A stretch of 64,000 bases of DNA from an uncultured Opitutales bacterium (GTDB lineage Bacteria; Verrucomicrobiota; Verrucomicrobiia; Opitutales; Seribacteraceae): contig CALSMY010000014.1 of NCBI GenBank assembly GCA_943787575.1, forward strand, positions 1 through 64,000, written 5' to 3'. The translations under genes and the position numbers were made by a program. This document shows, piece after piece, positions 1 through 8,908 of the stretch. Position 1 is the first letter of the stretch, and every line of letters starts with the position of its first letter. The notes below the pieces were generated by a model. That model was not told the origin of the DNA and searched no databases. It saw only the letters and a program-made list of their open reading frames with translations.

Positions 1-1196
1 CTTAAGGAAATGGTTTCTACCAGGCTTATCACAAGGATTGTTAATTATTCGGGATCCAATTGTAATTTGGATTTATTACCTTTGCTATGCTCAGGGACTC
101 TTTCCATCTTAACAACAAATACCTACAAAAATGCTTTCAGTGGGTCGGCTTGCAGTTGTATTATCCTTCTGATTAATCAAACCCATCCGGCTACCATTGC
201 CTATGGAGCCCGAACCAACCTGCTTCACTTTCCCCTTATCTTCATTATGGCCCGGGTGCTTACCTGGAATGATGTGATTAATTTTGGAAAAGCATTTCTT
301 TTACTCGCCCTGCCCATGACTTGGGTGGTCGCTCAACAATTCCAAGGAGATGCCGAAGATATCATGAATGTCGCGGCTGGAGGAACGGGTAGCCAGTTGG
401 AAACATCAGGAGGAAAAGTGCGGGCATCCGGGACTTTTACTTTTGTGAGTGGAATTGTTTTTTACTACTGCTTTACCGTAGCTTTCATTATTTACGGATT
501 CTTGATCAAGGAACCTTTCCCAAATGGATGTTATATCTTGGGTACCAGTGCTACCTTGCTTGCCATGGTAACTGCGGGAAGCCGTGCGGTGATAGCTGAA
601 TCCTTGCAGGTAGTTGGCTGTATTGCTTTTTTGGCCTACTACCGACCATCTGAATTTGGGAAAATTGCCACCTCAGTTTTGGCTTTAGTACTCTTACCTT
701 GAGTTCTTTACTCACAAATTGATCTATTTGCAGGAAGGCTTGGATTTCCTAAGTTTACGATTTGAAGAAGCGGCCAATGTGGAAGGTAACCCGATTGAAG
801 CTTACTTCAATCGCTACTTCCAAATGCTTGTCGCACCTTATTACTACAACATGTGGACGGATTGGCTGGGTAACAGTGGCTTAGGTGGAGCGACCCGGGC
901 AGGTGCGGCTCTTGGTGGAGGATGGGGAGGAGCTGAAAATGCCTGGTCCAGGCCCATTATTGAAAATGGATTAATTGTGGCGGATTATTTATTATCTGGC
1001 GAATTTGGATTACCAAAGATTTGCTCATTACTTGCATAAGGCAGTCAAGAGGGGAAGTTATCTTGCTATTTTCTTATTTGGAGCAGCTGGCCGATTCTTC
1101 TTTTGGTCTTCTCGGGCAACCAACCAATCTTGGATTTGCCGCATTTGGTAGTGGGCTATGTCTCGCCGCAGCAGTTTCGCAAAAAAGCCTACTTGA
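1..1196 (+). pseudogene. O-antigen ligase/polymerase-like membrane protein, 5' partial and frame-disrupted
   Basis: Polytopic membrane protein resembling the Wzy/WaaL-type O-antigen ligases of verrucomicrobial capsule loci, which join or polymerise lipid-linked glycans at the inner membrane. The reading frame is open to the window edge, so the start is probably upstream. Frame 1 to about 695 carries AYGARTNLLHFPLIF, a loop with AAGGTGSQLE and the motif ASGTFTFVSG. Frame 2 then continues to about 1015 (SLRFEEAANVEGNP, then ENAWSRPIIENGLI), a short piece follows in frame 3 (FAHYLHKAVKRGSYLAIFLFG), and frame 1 resumes with GQPTNLGFAAFGSGLCLAAA. The family order is kept across the breaks, so these are indels in one gene. 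Adding one A to the A6 run at 1181-1186 would end the protein at 1196, giving a 4-nt TTGA overlap with the next gene. Family moderately sure; intactness in the organism unknown. Confidence 0.6.
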
Positions 1197-2337
1197 AGCT
1201 GAAGAAACAGGTCTTGGTAATTACAAATTATCGTCCAGACCAACAACAAAGCATGTTGCGCTTTGGAGACCTCCTAACTTCCAATAAAAATAGCAAAAAC
1301 CTTGATATTGAGGAATCTTATCCAACCCCCGTTTTCAGGAAAATTTGCCCCATCGGAAAACTGCGTAAATGGGCAGCCTATTTAGACAAGTACTTACTCT
1401 TCCCCAAGAGATTAAAGCGAGAGCTAAAGAGCCGAAAAGATCCACTTCACTTGATCCATATCATCGACCATTCAAATGCTATTTACCTACCCAAGCTAAG
1501 CAGGATAACTCAGGCAAAGAAAATCATAACCTGCCATGATTTAATCGCCATTCGTACCGCGAAGGGAGAATTCGCTCAGGCTCCAAAAACCTCAAAATCG
1601 GGCAAGCGTTTGCAAAATTGGATATCAGACTCTCTCCATCATGCAGACTATTACGCCTGCGACTCACGGCAGACTCAGGAAGACCTCAACCGAGTTGATC
1701 CCGATGTCCAAAGAAAAATCCTCCGTCCTTCATCTGGGAACAGAACCAGATTCATCTACAATTTCGGAAAAGAAAGACCTTTCGAAAATTCTTCCTTTTG
1801 ACCCACTAATACAAATTTTCTCCTCCATGTGGGGAGTGCCGCTTGGTACAAGAATCGAAAAGCTGTTTTTCGTTCTTTTATCCATGCTCACACATGCCTG
1901 CCCGACCAAAACCTAAAGCTTGTCTTAGTCGGACCCGAACCACAAAAAGAGGAATTGGATGATCATTTGAAGAATTGGATTAAATCTAACCCGAGTGCCA
2001 TTCACTCTTTACAGAATCTTCCCGAAAATACTTTGGACACACTCTACAAATATGCCAAAGCCTTGGTTTTTCCTTCCTTCATTGAAGGTTTTGGGTGGCC
2101 ACCATTGGAAGCTGCCGTTCGGGGATGCCCAGTAATTACAACCCGTACAGGAGCAATCTCAGATTTACTGGGTAGACTATGCAAACTATGTGGAGCCAGA
2201 AAACCAAAATCGATCGATCAAGGGGTGCTGCAAGCATTACAAGTCATCTAGTCAAACAAGAGACCATTCATTTACCAAGCCATGAAGATTGCAGAAAGCA
2301 GTATTTCGATCTCTACGAGCAGATGATGGCAAACTGA
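1193..2337 (+). pseudogene. Glycosyltransferase family 4 (GT-B), frame-disrupted
   Basis: Retaining GT-B glycosyltransferase (GT4/GT1 group) for polysaccharide assembly. The N-terminal half in frame 2 reads KKQVLVITNYRPDQQQSMLRF, then CHDLIAI and HHADYYACDSRQTQEDL, an acceptor domain. The C-terminal nucleotide-sugar domain shows LLHVGSAAWYKNRK, KLVLVGPEP, YKYAKALVFPSFIEGFGWPP with the expected E...E spacing, and GCPVITTRTGAI. Frame changes are needed near 1735 and 1810 (a compensating pair), near 2173 and 2205, and near 2240. The tail (HLPSHEDCRKQYFDLYEQMM) ends at 2337. The start is probably TTG at 1193, overlapping the ligase stop by 4 nt. The donor sugar cannot be predicted. The order ligase-GT4-FkbM-GT2 marks an exopolysaccharide or O-antigen operon. 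Confidence 0.65.
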
Positions 2338-2356
2338 TCAGGTTCTACTTTTATAT

Positions 2357-3198
2357 ATGCTCCTTTTTACCGCCCCGCTGCACATACTTCGAAAAACCAA
2401 GGTTTTTCAAGCCCTACTCAGCAGTCGATTGAATCATCCCAAAGCTTTATGATCTCGGATACAGTCATCGGGTTGCCCTAAGACCCTTCACTCATGCATC
2501 CATTCGATGGAGAAAAACAACAATTGGAGCCGGTATTAATAAACTGGTTACTCGCATCGCTAAAGAGCTTGGATAATCAAAATGATCCAGGATGGTTCTT
2601 TGATGTAGGTGCAAATGTTGGACTGTATACCTGGGAAGTTCGTAAGGTTTGTCCTAACCGAAAAATTTTGGCCTTCGAACCCGATCCCGAAAACATAAAG
2701 CTACTTGAAAAAACCCTCAGAGGAGCCAATTTACAAAATGTAGAAATTTGCAAGTGTGCTCTGAGTAATCAACTGCAGAGGTTTCCTTTTTTCAGGACAA
2801 CTTAACATCCGCTACTGGATGTGTTGCAGGAAAAGACAAGCCATGGATCGAACAATACCTAAACGGTTCCTGCAAATGAAATTAGAGTAAAAACCGAGAC
2901 TCTTGATTCAATTGTAAGAAAAGACAGGACTCCTAGCTTGATAAAGATAGATGTGGAAGGGCATGAAGTTGAAGTCTTGCAAGGTGCAAGAAATACCTTA
3001 AGCGAAGCAAAACCGCTGATGATCATTGAATCTTTTCCCCCCAAACAATCCACAGTTCTTTCTCTCTTGCACGAACTTGGCTATCATTCGATGGATGCCG
3101 ATCGTCATACTTCCATTAATCCTAAAACCACCAACCTTTTTGCATGGCATCCTCAGGGCCCCCTCAATAAAGCCACCATTCAAAAACTAATTAATTGA
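2357..3198 (+). pseudogene. FkbM-family SAM-dependent methyltransferase, frame-disrupted
   Basis: FkbM-type methyltransferase, probably O-methylating a sugar of the surface glycan. The start MLLFTAPLHILRKTKVFQALL at ATG 2357 is supported by an in-frame continuation to SSRLNHPK. Later pieces are YDLGYSHRVALRPFTHAS, the SAM-binding DVGANVGLYTWEVRK and FEPDPENIKLLEKTL (residues about 80-125 of the joined protein), FQDNLTSATGCVAGKDKPW, and the FkbM signature LIKIDVEGHEVEVLQGA near the end. Shifts are needed near 2441, 2570, 2795 and 2875. All motifs are in the usual order, so this is one broken gene. The stop lies 8 nt before the next gene. Family assignment is firm; substrate unknown. Confidence 0.7.
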
Positions 3199-3205
3199 TG
3201 ACCCG

Positions 3206-4071
3206 ATGACCAAAGTACCTCTCAGTTTATTTGTTCCCTGTAAAAACGAGGAAGCCAATTTAGCGAGGTGCTTGCAGTCGGTACCTTGGGTAGATGAGGT
3301 CTTTGTGGTTGATTCGCAGAGCACCGATCGTACCGCAAGCATTGCAGAAGAGCATGGAGCAAAGGTCGTCCAATTCGAATACAAGGGCGGATGGCCCAAG
3401 AAAAAAAACTGGGCCTTGGAAAACCTTCCCTTTTCCCATGAATGGGTCTTGATTCTCGATGCCGACGAGTGCCTGCCTCCCGAGGCAGAAGAGGAGGTCC
3501 GAAAAATTGTCACCAACCCAGATGAGAAGCACGCAGGGTACTGGATAAACCGTAGGTACTTCTTTTTGGGCCAACCCTTAAAACATGCTTACTTTCCCAA
3601 CTGGAACCTTCGGCTGTTTCGGCACAAACTGGGGAGGTACGAAAAAATTACCGATCTTTCCACCGATAGTGGAGATCACGAAATCCACGAGCATGTGGTG
3701 GTGCAGGGAAGCACTGGTAAATTAACTTCGATCATGGATCACCATGCCTTTCCCACCATCGATAGCTTTGTGGAAAAGCACAACCGTTACTCCAATTGGG
3801 AAGCCATTGTCGAAAGCTCGGCAAAGGATGATGATACGGCCCTGCAACACGAGGCGGTGAAAGGGAAGCGAAGACTCGCCGAATCTTCCGAAAACTCCCC
3901 TTTCGCCCCACCCTACGTTTCCTCTATGTTTATTTGTGGCAGGGAGGTATTCTTGATGGATGGCCGGGCTATGTCTTTGCCCGCCTGCACGCCCAATACG
4001 AATTTTTGTCTCAGGCAAAAGCCAAAGCCGTTTTAAGAGGGAGAAAAGAGACGGGGAAGACTACGGGTTGA
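3206..4071 (+). CDS. Family 2 glycosyltransferase (WaaE/KdtX-like), C-terminus frameshifted
   Basis: GT-A inverting glycosyltransferase of the WaaE/KdtX-like group, which adds glucose-type residues to lipopolysaccharide core or capsule on the cytoplasmic face. Motifs: SLFVPCKNEEANLARCLQS at residues 5-23, VDEVFVVDSQSTDRT, KKKNWALENLPFSHEW, and the metal-binding LILDADECLPPE near residue 90; then GYWINRRYFFLG and FPNWNLRLFRH. The track ORF ends at 4036, but its last 60 or so residues look unlike the family. One indel between 3860 and 3885 restores RIFRKLPFRPTLRFLYVYLWQ and GILDGWPGYVFARLHAQYE, ending at TGA 4069-4071. The repaired end overlaps gluQ on the other strand by 39 nt. Confident on family, less on acceptor. 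Confidence 0.75.
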
Positions 4072-4845
4072 CTTGGATAGTTTCTGACCATCCGAACCAA
4101 GAAGTAATTTGCAGTGGTAAAAACTTGGGCGTTTCCAACCCAAAGCATCAAACAGTAGGCACTGACGGGCACTGGATAGCAAAAGATCTTCCCCGCGGAC
4201 AACCTCAGTAATTCCCATGAGGTAATCATCAACCACGGTTGCCAGTTCATAGGCGACCAAACCGTCCTTTCGCCAAACTAAAAAGTCGGATAAATCTTTT
4301 CCCACAAGGAAAGATTGACCGGCTTTTTTTGCGTCCAAAAATTCCACTTTTTTTCCCGCCTGGGTTAGAAACCTCCAATTTATCATCCCGGGAAATTCGG
4401 AGTTTTTAATATCCGTTTTCGAAGAACGAAAACTCTCAGGGTATAAATATTCATTGCCCGTAGCATCCAGTAATCCATGAGCTCGAATATCTTTCCGGCT
4501 TTTTTTACAGGGATAAATTAAACCTAGCTGATACAATTTCTTCATTGCATCGATATAGAATGATGAACGTTTGCTTTGCTCGTAAGGTGCGGAAGGCCCA
4601 CCGAGATCTGGACCCTCGTCCCAGTCCAATCCCATGCCCTGCATATCCTCGATACATGCAGTTGCGTAAGCCGCAGTACAGCGATTGGGGTCAAGGTCAT
4701 CCATACGAAAAAGTAATTTGCCTTCGTATTCCCGTGCTCGCTCCCAGGCTGTCCGGAAAGTAAGAATATGCCCCTCGTGCAAATAGCCGGAGGGAGTCGG
4801 AGCTAATCGTCCGCGGTAAGGTGTGGTCGGTTTGTCCTCGCTCAT
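4033..4845 (-). CDS. gluQ: Glutamyl-Q tRNA(Asp) synthetase
   Basis: Stand-alone paralogue of the GluRS catalytic core that activates glutamate and attaches it to queuosine at position 34 of tRNA-Asp. The 270 residues carry the class I signature PTPSGYLHEGHI (HIGH equivalent, about residue 16-27), RMDDLDPNRCTAAYA, LDWDEGPDLGG, VVRGEDLLLSSARQ and the KMSKS equivalent KLSKS near the C-terminus. There is no anticodon-binding domain, as expected for GluQ. Only about 11 residues follow KLSKS, shorter than E. coli GluQ as I remember it, and this tail lies over the end of the glycosyltransferase. A truncating indel or a real short tail are both possible. Start ATG at 4845 fits the family N-terminus. 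Confidence 0.85.
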   Translation of the reverse strand: MSEDKPTTPYRGRLAPTPSGYLHEGHILTFRTAWERAREYEGKLLFRMDDLDPNRCTAAYATACIEDMQGMGLDWDEGPDLGGPSAPYEQSKRSSFYIDAMKKLYQLGLIYPCKKSRKDIRAHGLLDATGNEYLYPESFRSSKTDIKNSEFPGMINWRFLTQAGKKVEFLDAKKAGQSFLVGKDLSDFLVWRKDGLVAYELATVVDDYLMGITEVVRGEDLLLSSARQCLLFDALGWKRPSFYHCKLLLGSDGQKLSKSTRSLPRLFSPS

Positions 4846-4925
4846 TAATGTAAACTAAGATTATGATCATTCCTTGAAAGAAAAGAAGAGCAAGAAGAAG
4901 CCACGCACCACCATCACTCAAAAAT

Positions 4926-6143
4926 ATGAAGTTTAGTGAAATGGGCTTAAGCCCAAAAATTTTACAATCCATCGAGGAGATGGGTTATGAAACCCCCACC
5001 CCCATTCAGGAAAAAGCGATTAATCCGATTTTGGAAGGACGCGACCTTGTCGGATCCGCCCAAACAGGCACAGGAAAAACCGCGGCCTTTGCCCTTCCCT
5101 GTCTCCATCGCTTGGGAGAACACGGAGCTTGCCGTGCCCTTGCCCTTGCACCGACCCGCGAACTTGCCATTCAAATTGAAGAAAATTTTAACAAATATGG
5201 AAAATTCCTCGATTTACGAATGGCACTCCTTTACGGAGGCGTAAAATACGGAAAACAACTTGAACAGTTAAACAACGAGCCCGATGTAATCGTGGCCACT
5301 CCTGGACGATTGCTTGATCATTTAAGCCAGGGAAATTTGAGTCTCCAAAAAATCGAAATTCTCATTCTCGATGAAGTCGATCGTATGCTCGATATGGGGT
5401 TTATCGAAGATGTTACCCGGATTATTCAAAAGACTCCCCGATCCAGGCAGACCCTCCTTTTTTCCGCGACTATCCCAGATTCGGTGCGTCGCCTTTCTGA
5501 TTGGGCTTTGAAAAACCCGGCAGAAGCAAAGATAGATATTAAAATATCAGCTGCCGATACAGTCAGTCATGCCTTGTACCCTGTGCCCGCCATCCAAAAA
5601 TTTGATCTTCTGATCGCCCTGCTCAAACGGATTAAATTCGATAACCTGATTATCTTTTTTCAAACTCGTAGAGGAACGGACAAAATTAGTCAGTGGTTGA
5701 CCGAACATGGACAAACTGTGTGTGTATTGCACTCGGATTTAAAACAGCGTGACCGCACTAAGGCCTTGGAAGATTTTAAGGCTGGAAATGTAAAGATTTT
5801 ATGTGCCACCGATGTGGCATCCAGAGGTTTGGATATTTCCAATGTCACCCATGTGATTAATTACGATGTGCCTCAGCACTCAGAGGATTATGTTCACCGG
5901 ATTGGACGCACCGGTCGTGCCCGAACCGAGGGTGAAGCTTTTACCCTTTGCAAACCGGAAGATATTTCGATGGTTGATTCCATTGAAAAGTTGTTGGGCA
6001 ATCCCCTACCCCGTAAGTTTGTCGACGATTTCCCCTATCGTAATGAACCTGAAAGTTTAGCCCCGAGTGCACCGGAGGTTTCGCGCAAGCGCAACCGAGG
6101 ATTTGGTAAGCAGTTAACTTTTGGCGGACGTCGGAGACGTTAA
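4926..6143 (+). CDS. DEAD-box ATP-dependent RNA helicase (RhlE-like)
   Basis: DEAD-box RNA helicase of 405 residues, acting in ribosome assembly or RNA turnover in the cytoplasm. Domain 1: Q motif (YETPTPIQ, 21-28), motif I AQTGTGKT (45-52), Ia PTREL, Ib TPGR, motif II DEVD (149-152, a variant of DEAD), motif III SAT. Domain 2: RGTDKISQWL, CATDVASRGLDI and motif VI HRIGRTGRA. The tail is short and basic (RKRNRGFGKQ then GGRRRR), typical of RhlE-type RNA binding. It is divergent from gluQ, and its TAA stop overlaps by 4 nt the stop of the convergent small lipoprotein. The precise subfamily (RhlE, RhlB, CsdA) cannot be fixed from sequence alone. Confidence 0.9.
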   Translation: MKFSEMGLSPKILQSIEEMGYETPTPIQEKAINPILEGRDLVGSAQTGTGKTAAFALPCLHRLGEHGACRALALAPTRELAIQIEENFNKYGKFLDLRMALLYGGVKYGKQLEQLNNEPDVIVATPGRLLDHLSQGNLSLQKIEILILDEVDRMLDMGFIEDVTRIIQKTPRSRQTLLFSATIPDSVRRLSDWALKNPAEAKIDIKISAADTVSHALYPVPAIQKFDLLIALLKRIKFDNLIIFFQTRRGTDKISQWLTEHGQTVCVLHSDLKQRDRTKALEDFKAGNVKILCATDVASRGLDISNVTHVINYDVPQHSEDYVHRIGRTGRARTEGEAFTLCKPEDISMVDSIEKLLGNPLPRKFVDDFPYRNEPESLAPSAPEVSRKRNRGFGKQLTFGGRRRR

Positions 6144-6358
6144 CGTACTCGAATAACCGGGGTGACCGGTTTGAGTATTTGTGCAGTCTTGCGGATAGGC
6201 TTGCCCACCACATCCATCGTTACTCCTGCCACCGCTTTCACAGGAGTGATTACGGCCTTGGTCGCCAAGCCGATTGGCTTGGTTACGATGCTGGCACAAC
6301 TGCTAGTTAAGGAGGCACCTACTAACAGCATAAAAACCAATAAAACTTCCTTGCTCAT
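6140..6358 (-). CDS. Small predicted lipoprotein
   Basis: Unrecognised 72-residue protein. The N-terminus is a lipoprotein signal peptide: MSKEVLLVFMLLVGAS followed by lipobox LTSSC with Cys near residue 21. The mature part is a small basic segment with repeated TKP/GKP and KAV units (IVTKPIGLATKAVITPVKAV), ending in VIRVR. It would be lipidated by Lgt, whose gene lies elsewhere in this window. Convergent with the helicase gene, sharing 4 nt at the stops. Support for being real: clean signal, start at the divergent intergenic region, and no better ORF on the other strand. Function unknown. Confidence 0.65.
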   Translation of the reverse strand: MSKEVLLVFMLLVGASLTSSCASIVTKPIGLATKAVITPVKAVAGVTMDVVGKPIRKTAQILKPVTPVIRVR

Positions 6359-6453
6359 GGCATTGACAAGTAGTAATCAGCTAGCCTTCGCAAACAAATT
6401 CTCTTACTCCTTTGATCTTTTCCTGATTTTAATCACCTAGAAATTTTCCGCAG

Positions 6454-7065
6454 ATGACAGAAAATTCTTCCTTACTTTTCTTACTCCCCTTGATTGCAGC
6501 CCTTATTGGATGGGCAACCAATTACTTGGCGATTAAAATGTTGTTCCATCCGCGTGAACCCAAAAAGATACTTGGGCTTTCCTTTCAAGGCGTATTTCCC
6601 AAAAGGCAAAATCAAATTGCCGAAAAGCTGGGAACTTTGGTGGCCAACGAATTATTCTCGATGAAAGATATCGGGCAAAGGATCGAAGAATTGTCCACCC
6701 AACCAGAAGCAATGGAAGAAGTGGGGAAGAGAATTGAAAAGACAATACGAGGAAAACTTATTTCTGCCTTTCCTATGCTCTCGATGTTTCTAAGTGATGA
6801 TATGATTGAAAAAGTGACCAACCTATTCAAGGGAGAGCTTGAAGACTTTATGAAAGCATCCGCCAGCGGGCTAGCAGTTAAAATGGAAGAATCCATAGAT
6901 GTGGAAGCCCTAGTTCGGGAAAAGGTAAGTACCTTTTCATCCGACAAGGTTGAAGAATTACTGATCGGATTTATGGAGCAAGAATTTCGCTTCATCGAAA
7001 AAATTGGGGCGGTACTTGGTTTTTTTATCGGATGTGTCCAGGTTGCATTGGTGTTAGCCATCTGA
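6454..7065 (+). CDS. DUF445 family membrane protein
   Basis: DUF445 protein, 203 residues. The N-terminal transmembrane helix (LLFLLPLIAALIGWATNYLAI, 6-26) runs into the family hallmark NYLAIKMLFHPREP and FQGVFPKRQNQIAEKLG. A long charged helical region follows, with EMxxVxxxI-like segments probably in the periplasm or cytoplasm, and a second helix closes the protein (VLGFFIGCVQVALVLAI). Members are common in Bacteroidota, PVC and Bacillota; their function is not established. It lies upstream of mscS with a 54-nt gap. The length is short for the wider family but matches the compact form. Confidence 0.8.
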   Translation: MTENSSLLFLLPLIAALIGWATNYLAIKMLFHPREPKKILGLSFQGVFPKRQNQIAEKLGTLVANELFSMKDIGQRIEELSTQPEAMEEVGKRIEKTIRGKLISAFPMLSMFLSDDMIEKVTNLFKGELEDFMKASASGLAVKMEESIDVEALVREKVSTFSSDKVEELLIGFMEQEFRFIEKIGAVLGFFIGCVQVALVLAI

Positions 7066-7119
7066 CCAAACTTTTTACCAGTTGCCAAAAAAGAAAGAAC
7101 TTTTCAGTTTTAAGGTTGC

Positions 7120-8418
7120 ATGAATGATCTGAGCCTTGCCCTCACCCAAGTGTGGGAAAACGCCTTCCAATTTTGGACGACTCCATCTGCTCGGATTCAG
7201 GCGGCAGTCATCGGACTTTCCATTTTTATTGCCTGGATAAGTAGCCAAAGAGCCAAGCCGAAAATCCTTAAATTATTACAAGATCAGACCAGACCGGCAT
7301 GGATTGAACGAACGATCCGTATCCTTGCACAACTCTTACTTCCTCTCTTCCTTCTTCTTTGCTCCCTTCTGGCTAGAGGCGTACTCGATCGCTTTGGCTT
7401 TGCATCGGTAGATTTGCTCAATCCATTTGTTCATGCCACGACTGCTTGGTTGATCTACCGTTTGGTGGCAGGTTTAACCCATAACCGATTTTGGCTTCGA
7501 TTAGCTGCGGTACTGGCTTTCGGGATGGCTGCACTACAAAGCTTTGGCCTCCTTGAGCCCACTCTTGATTTTCTAAGTTCTGCATCCTTCGCGATAGGAA
7601 AAAGTAAACTCTCAATACTCGATTTGGTAAACGGGGTTTTTATATTGCTCCTCTTATTATGGATGAGTTCTCTTTTAGGCAGTGCAGGTGAATCCCGTAT
7701 TCGCGAGCTCTCCAACCTCCCCCCATCCTTACAGGTCCTGCTCGCCAAGGTCATACGGGTATTCTTGATTTTTATCAGTTTTCTCGTAGCCATGTCTACC
7801 ATTGGGCTCGATTTATCCTCCTTTGCCCTTCTTGGAGGTGCGATTGGTGTAGGTATTGGATTTGGTCTTCAAAAGGTAGTCTCGAATCTGGTAAGTGGAT
7901 TAATTCTCCTACTTGACCGATCGATAAAACCTGGGGATGTGATAGAAATTGACGATACCTATGGTTGGATCAATTCCCTGAGAGCCCGCTATGCTTCAAT
8001 CATTACTCGAGATGGTAAAGAACATCTAATTCCCAATGAGGACCTAATCACCAATCGCGTGGTTAATTGGTCTTTCAGCGATAAAAATATCCGAGTACGT
8101 GTACCAGTAGGTATCTCCTACGACTCCGACCCCCGCCAGGCCATGAAACTTTGCGTGGATGCTGCGCTTTCATCCGGGCGTGTGCTCAATGATCCTGAAC
8201 CCCGTTGCCTGGTTAGAGGGTTTGGAGATAACTCAGTAGACCTTGAATTAAGGTTTTGGATTAATGATCCATCCAACGGAGTGGGAAATGCACGAAGTGA
8301 GGTATTGCTCAGCATTTGGGATCGCTTTCAAGAGGCTGGAATCTCCATTCCTTTCCCCCAAAGAGACTTGCACTTACGAAGCGTTCCAGAGGGATTTGGT
8401 CAAAGCCTTGAAAAGTAA
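7120..8418 (+). CDS. MscS-family mechanosensitive channel
   Basis: Small-conductance mechanosensitive channel, 432 residues, releasing solutes on hypo-osmotic shock. The N-terminal half has about five predicted membrane helices (AAVIGLSIFIAWISS, LLLPLFLLLCSLLARG, AAVLAFGMAALQSFG, LVNGVFILLLLLWM), then the pore helix TM3 with small-residue packing: LGGAIGVGIGFGLQKVVSN. The beta domain follows (RSIKPGDVIEIDDTYGWI, then LIPNEDLITNRVVNW) and the alpha/beta C-terminal domain with FWINDPSNGVGNARSEV. More N-terminal helices than E. coli MscS make it an MscK/YnaI-like medium-size member. It precedes the Sec genes but is separated by 95 nt. Confidence 0.88.
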   Translation: MNDLSLALTQVWENAFQFWTTPSARIQAAVIGLSIFIAWISSQRAKPKILKLLQDQTRPAWIERTIRILAQLLLPLFLLLCSLLARGVLDRFGFASVDLLNPFVHATTAWLIYRLVAGLTHNRFWLRLAAVLAFGMAALQSFGLLEPTLDFLSSASFAIGKSKLSILDLVNGVFILLLLLWMSSLLGSAGESRIRELSNLPPSLQVLLAKVIRVFLIFISFLVAMSTIGLDLSSFALLGGAIGVGIGFGLQKVVSNLVSGLILLLDRSIKPGDVIEIDDTYGWINSLRARYASIITRDGKEHLIPNEDLITNRVVNWSFSDKNIRVRVPVGISYDSDPRQAMKLCVDAALSSGRVLNDPEPRCLVRGFGDNSVDLELRFWINDPSNGVGNARSEVLLSIWDRFQEAGISIPFPQRDLHLRSVPEGFGQSLEK

Positions 8419-8513
8419 AAGATTATTCATTTTTCGCAGGTTGTACGAGTTTGCCTAGAGTGCCTTCCAAGCTTGCCAATTAGCAGGGCAATATATTTTA
8501 TAAATCTTTTCTC

Positions 8514-8849
8514 ATGATACACACTAGCTTCGACCTTTCTTCTTTTATTCAAGTGCTTGCGATGGCTCCCTCAGGAGACCCGTCATCGCCCGGAGGTGGA
8601 TTAATGGGTTTTTTACCCATGATTCTTATCTTTGTAGCCTTTTGGTTTTTATTGATTGCACCTCAAAGAAAAAAACAAAAACAGCACGACAAAATGATCC
8701 AAGCCCTTGAAAAAGGTGCCAAGGTAAAAACGGTTGGAGGTGTCTTTGGTACGGTAACTGGTGTAAAGGACGATCGTTTTGTAGTTCGAATTGCAGAAAA
8801 TGTAAAGGTTGAGGTCTCCAGAGAGGCAATATCGGCCAAGATCGACTAA
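8514..8849 (+). CDS. yajC: Sec translocon accessory protein YajC
   Basis: YajC, a single-pass membrane protein that associates with SecDF and SecYEG. 111 residues: a short N-terminal region, one strong helix (GFLPMILIFVAFWFLLIAPQRKKQKQHDKM, about 30-58) with the YajC hallmark LIAPQRKKQK, then a small soluble domain (LEKGAKVKTVGGVFGTVTGVKDDRFVVRIAENVKVEVSR). The fit to the family is textbook in order and length. It lies 59 nt upstream of secDF on the same strand, the usual arrangement. Confidence 0.93.
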   Translation: MIHTSFDLSSFIQVLAMAPSGDPSSPGGGLMGFLPMILIFVAFWFLLIAPQRKKQKQHDKMIQALEKGAKVKTVGGVFGTVTGVKDDRFVVRIAENVKVEVSREAISAKID

Positions 8850-8908
8850 TCCTGCTATTCTCATTTCCGCGGATCTCCCGCATTTACATCCATACCAGCC
8901 TCTAATCG

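Noticed and set aside
6162-6440. 92-residue plus-strand ORF over the small lipoprotein
   Set aside because: Complement of a minus-strand gene with a clean signal peptide; the plus-strand translation looks random.
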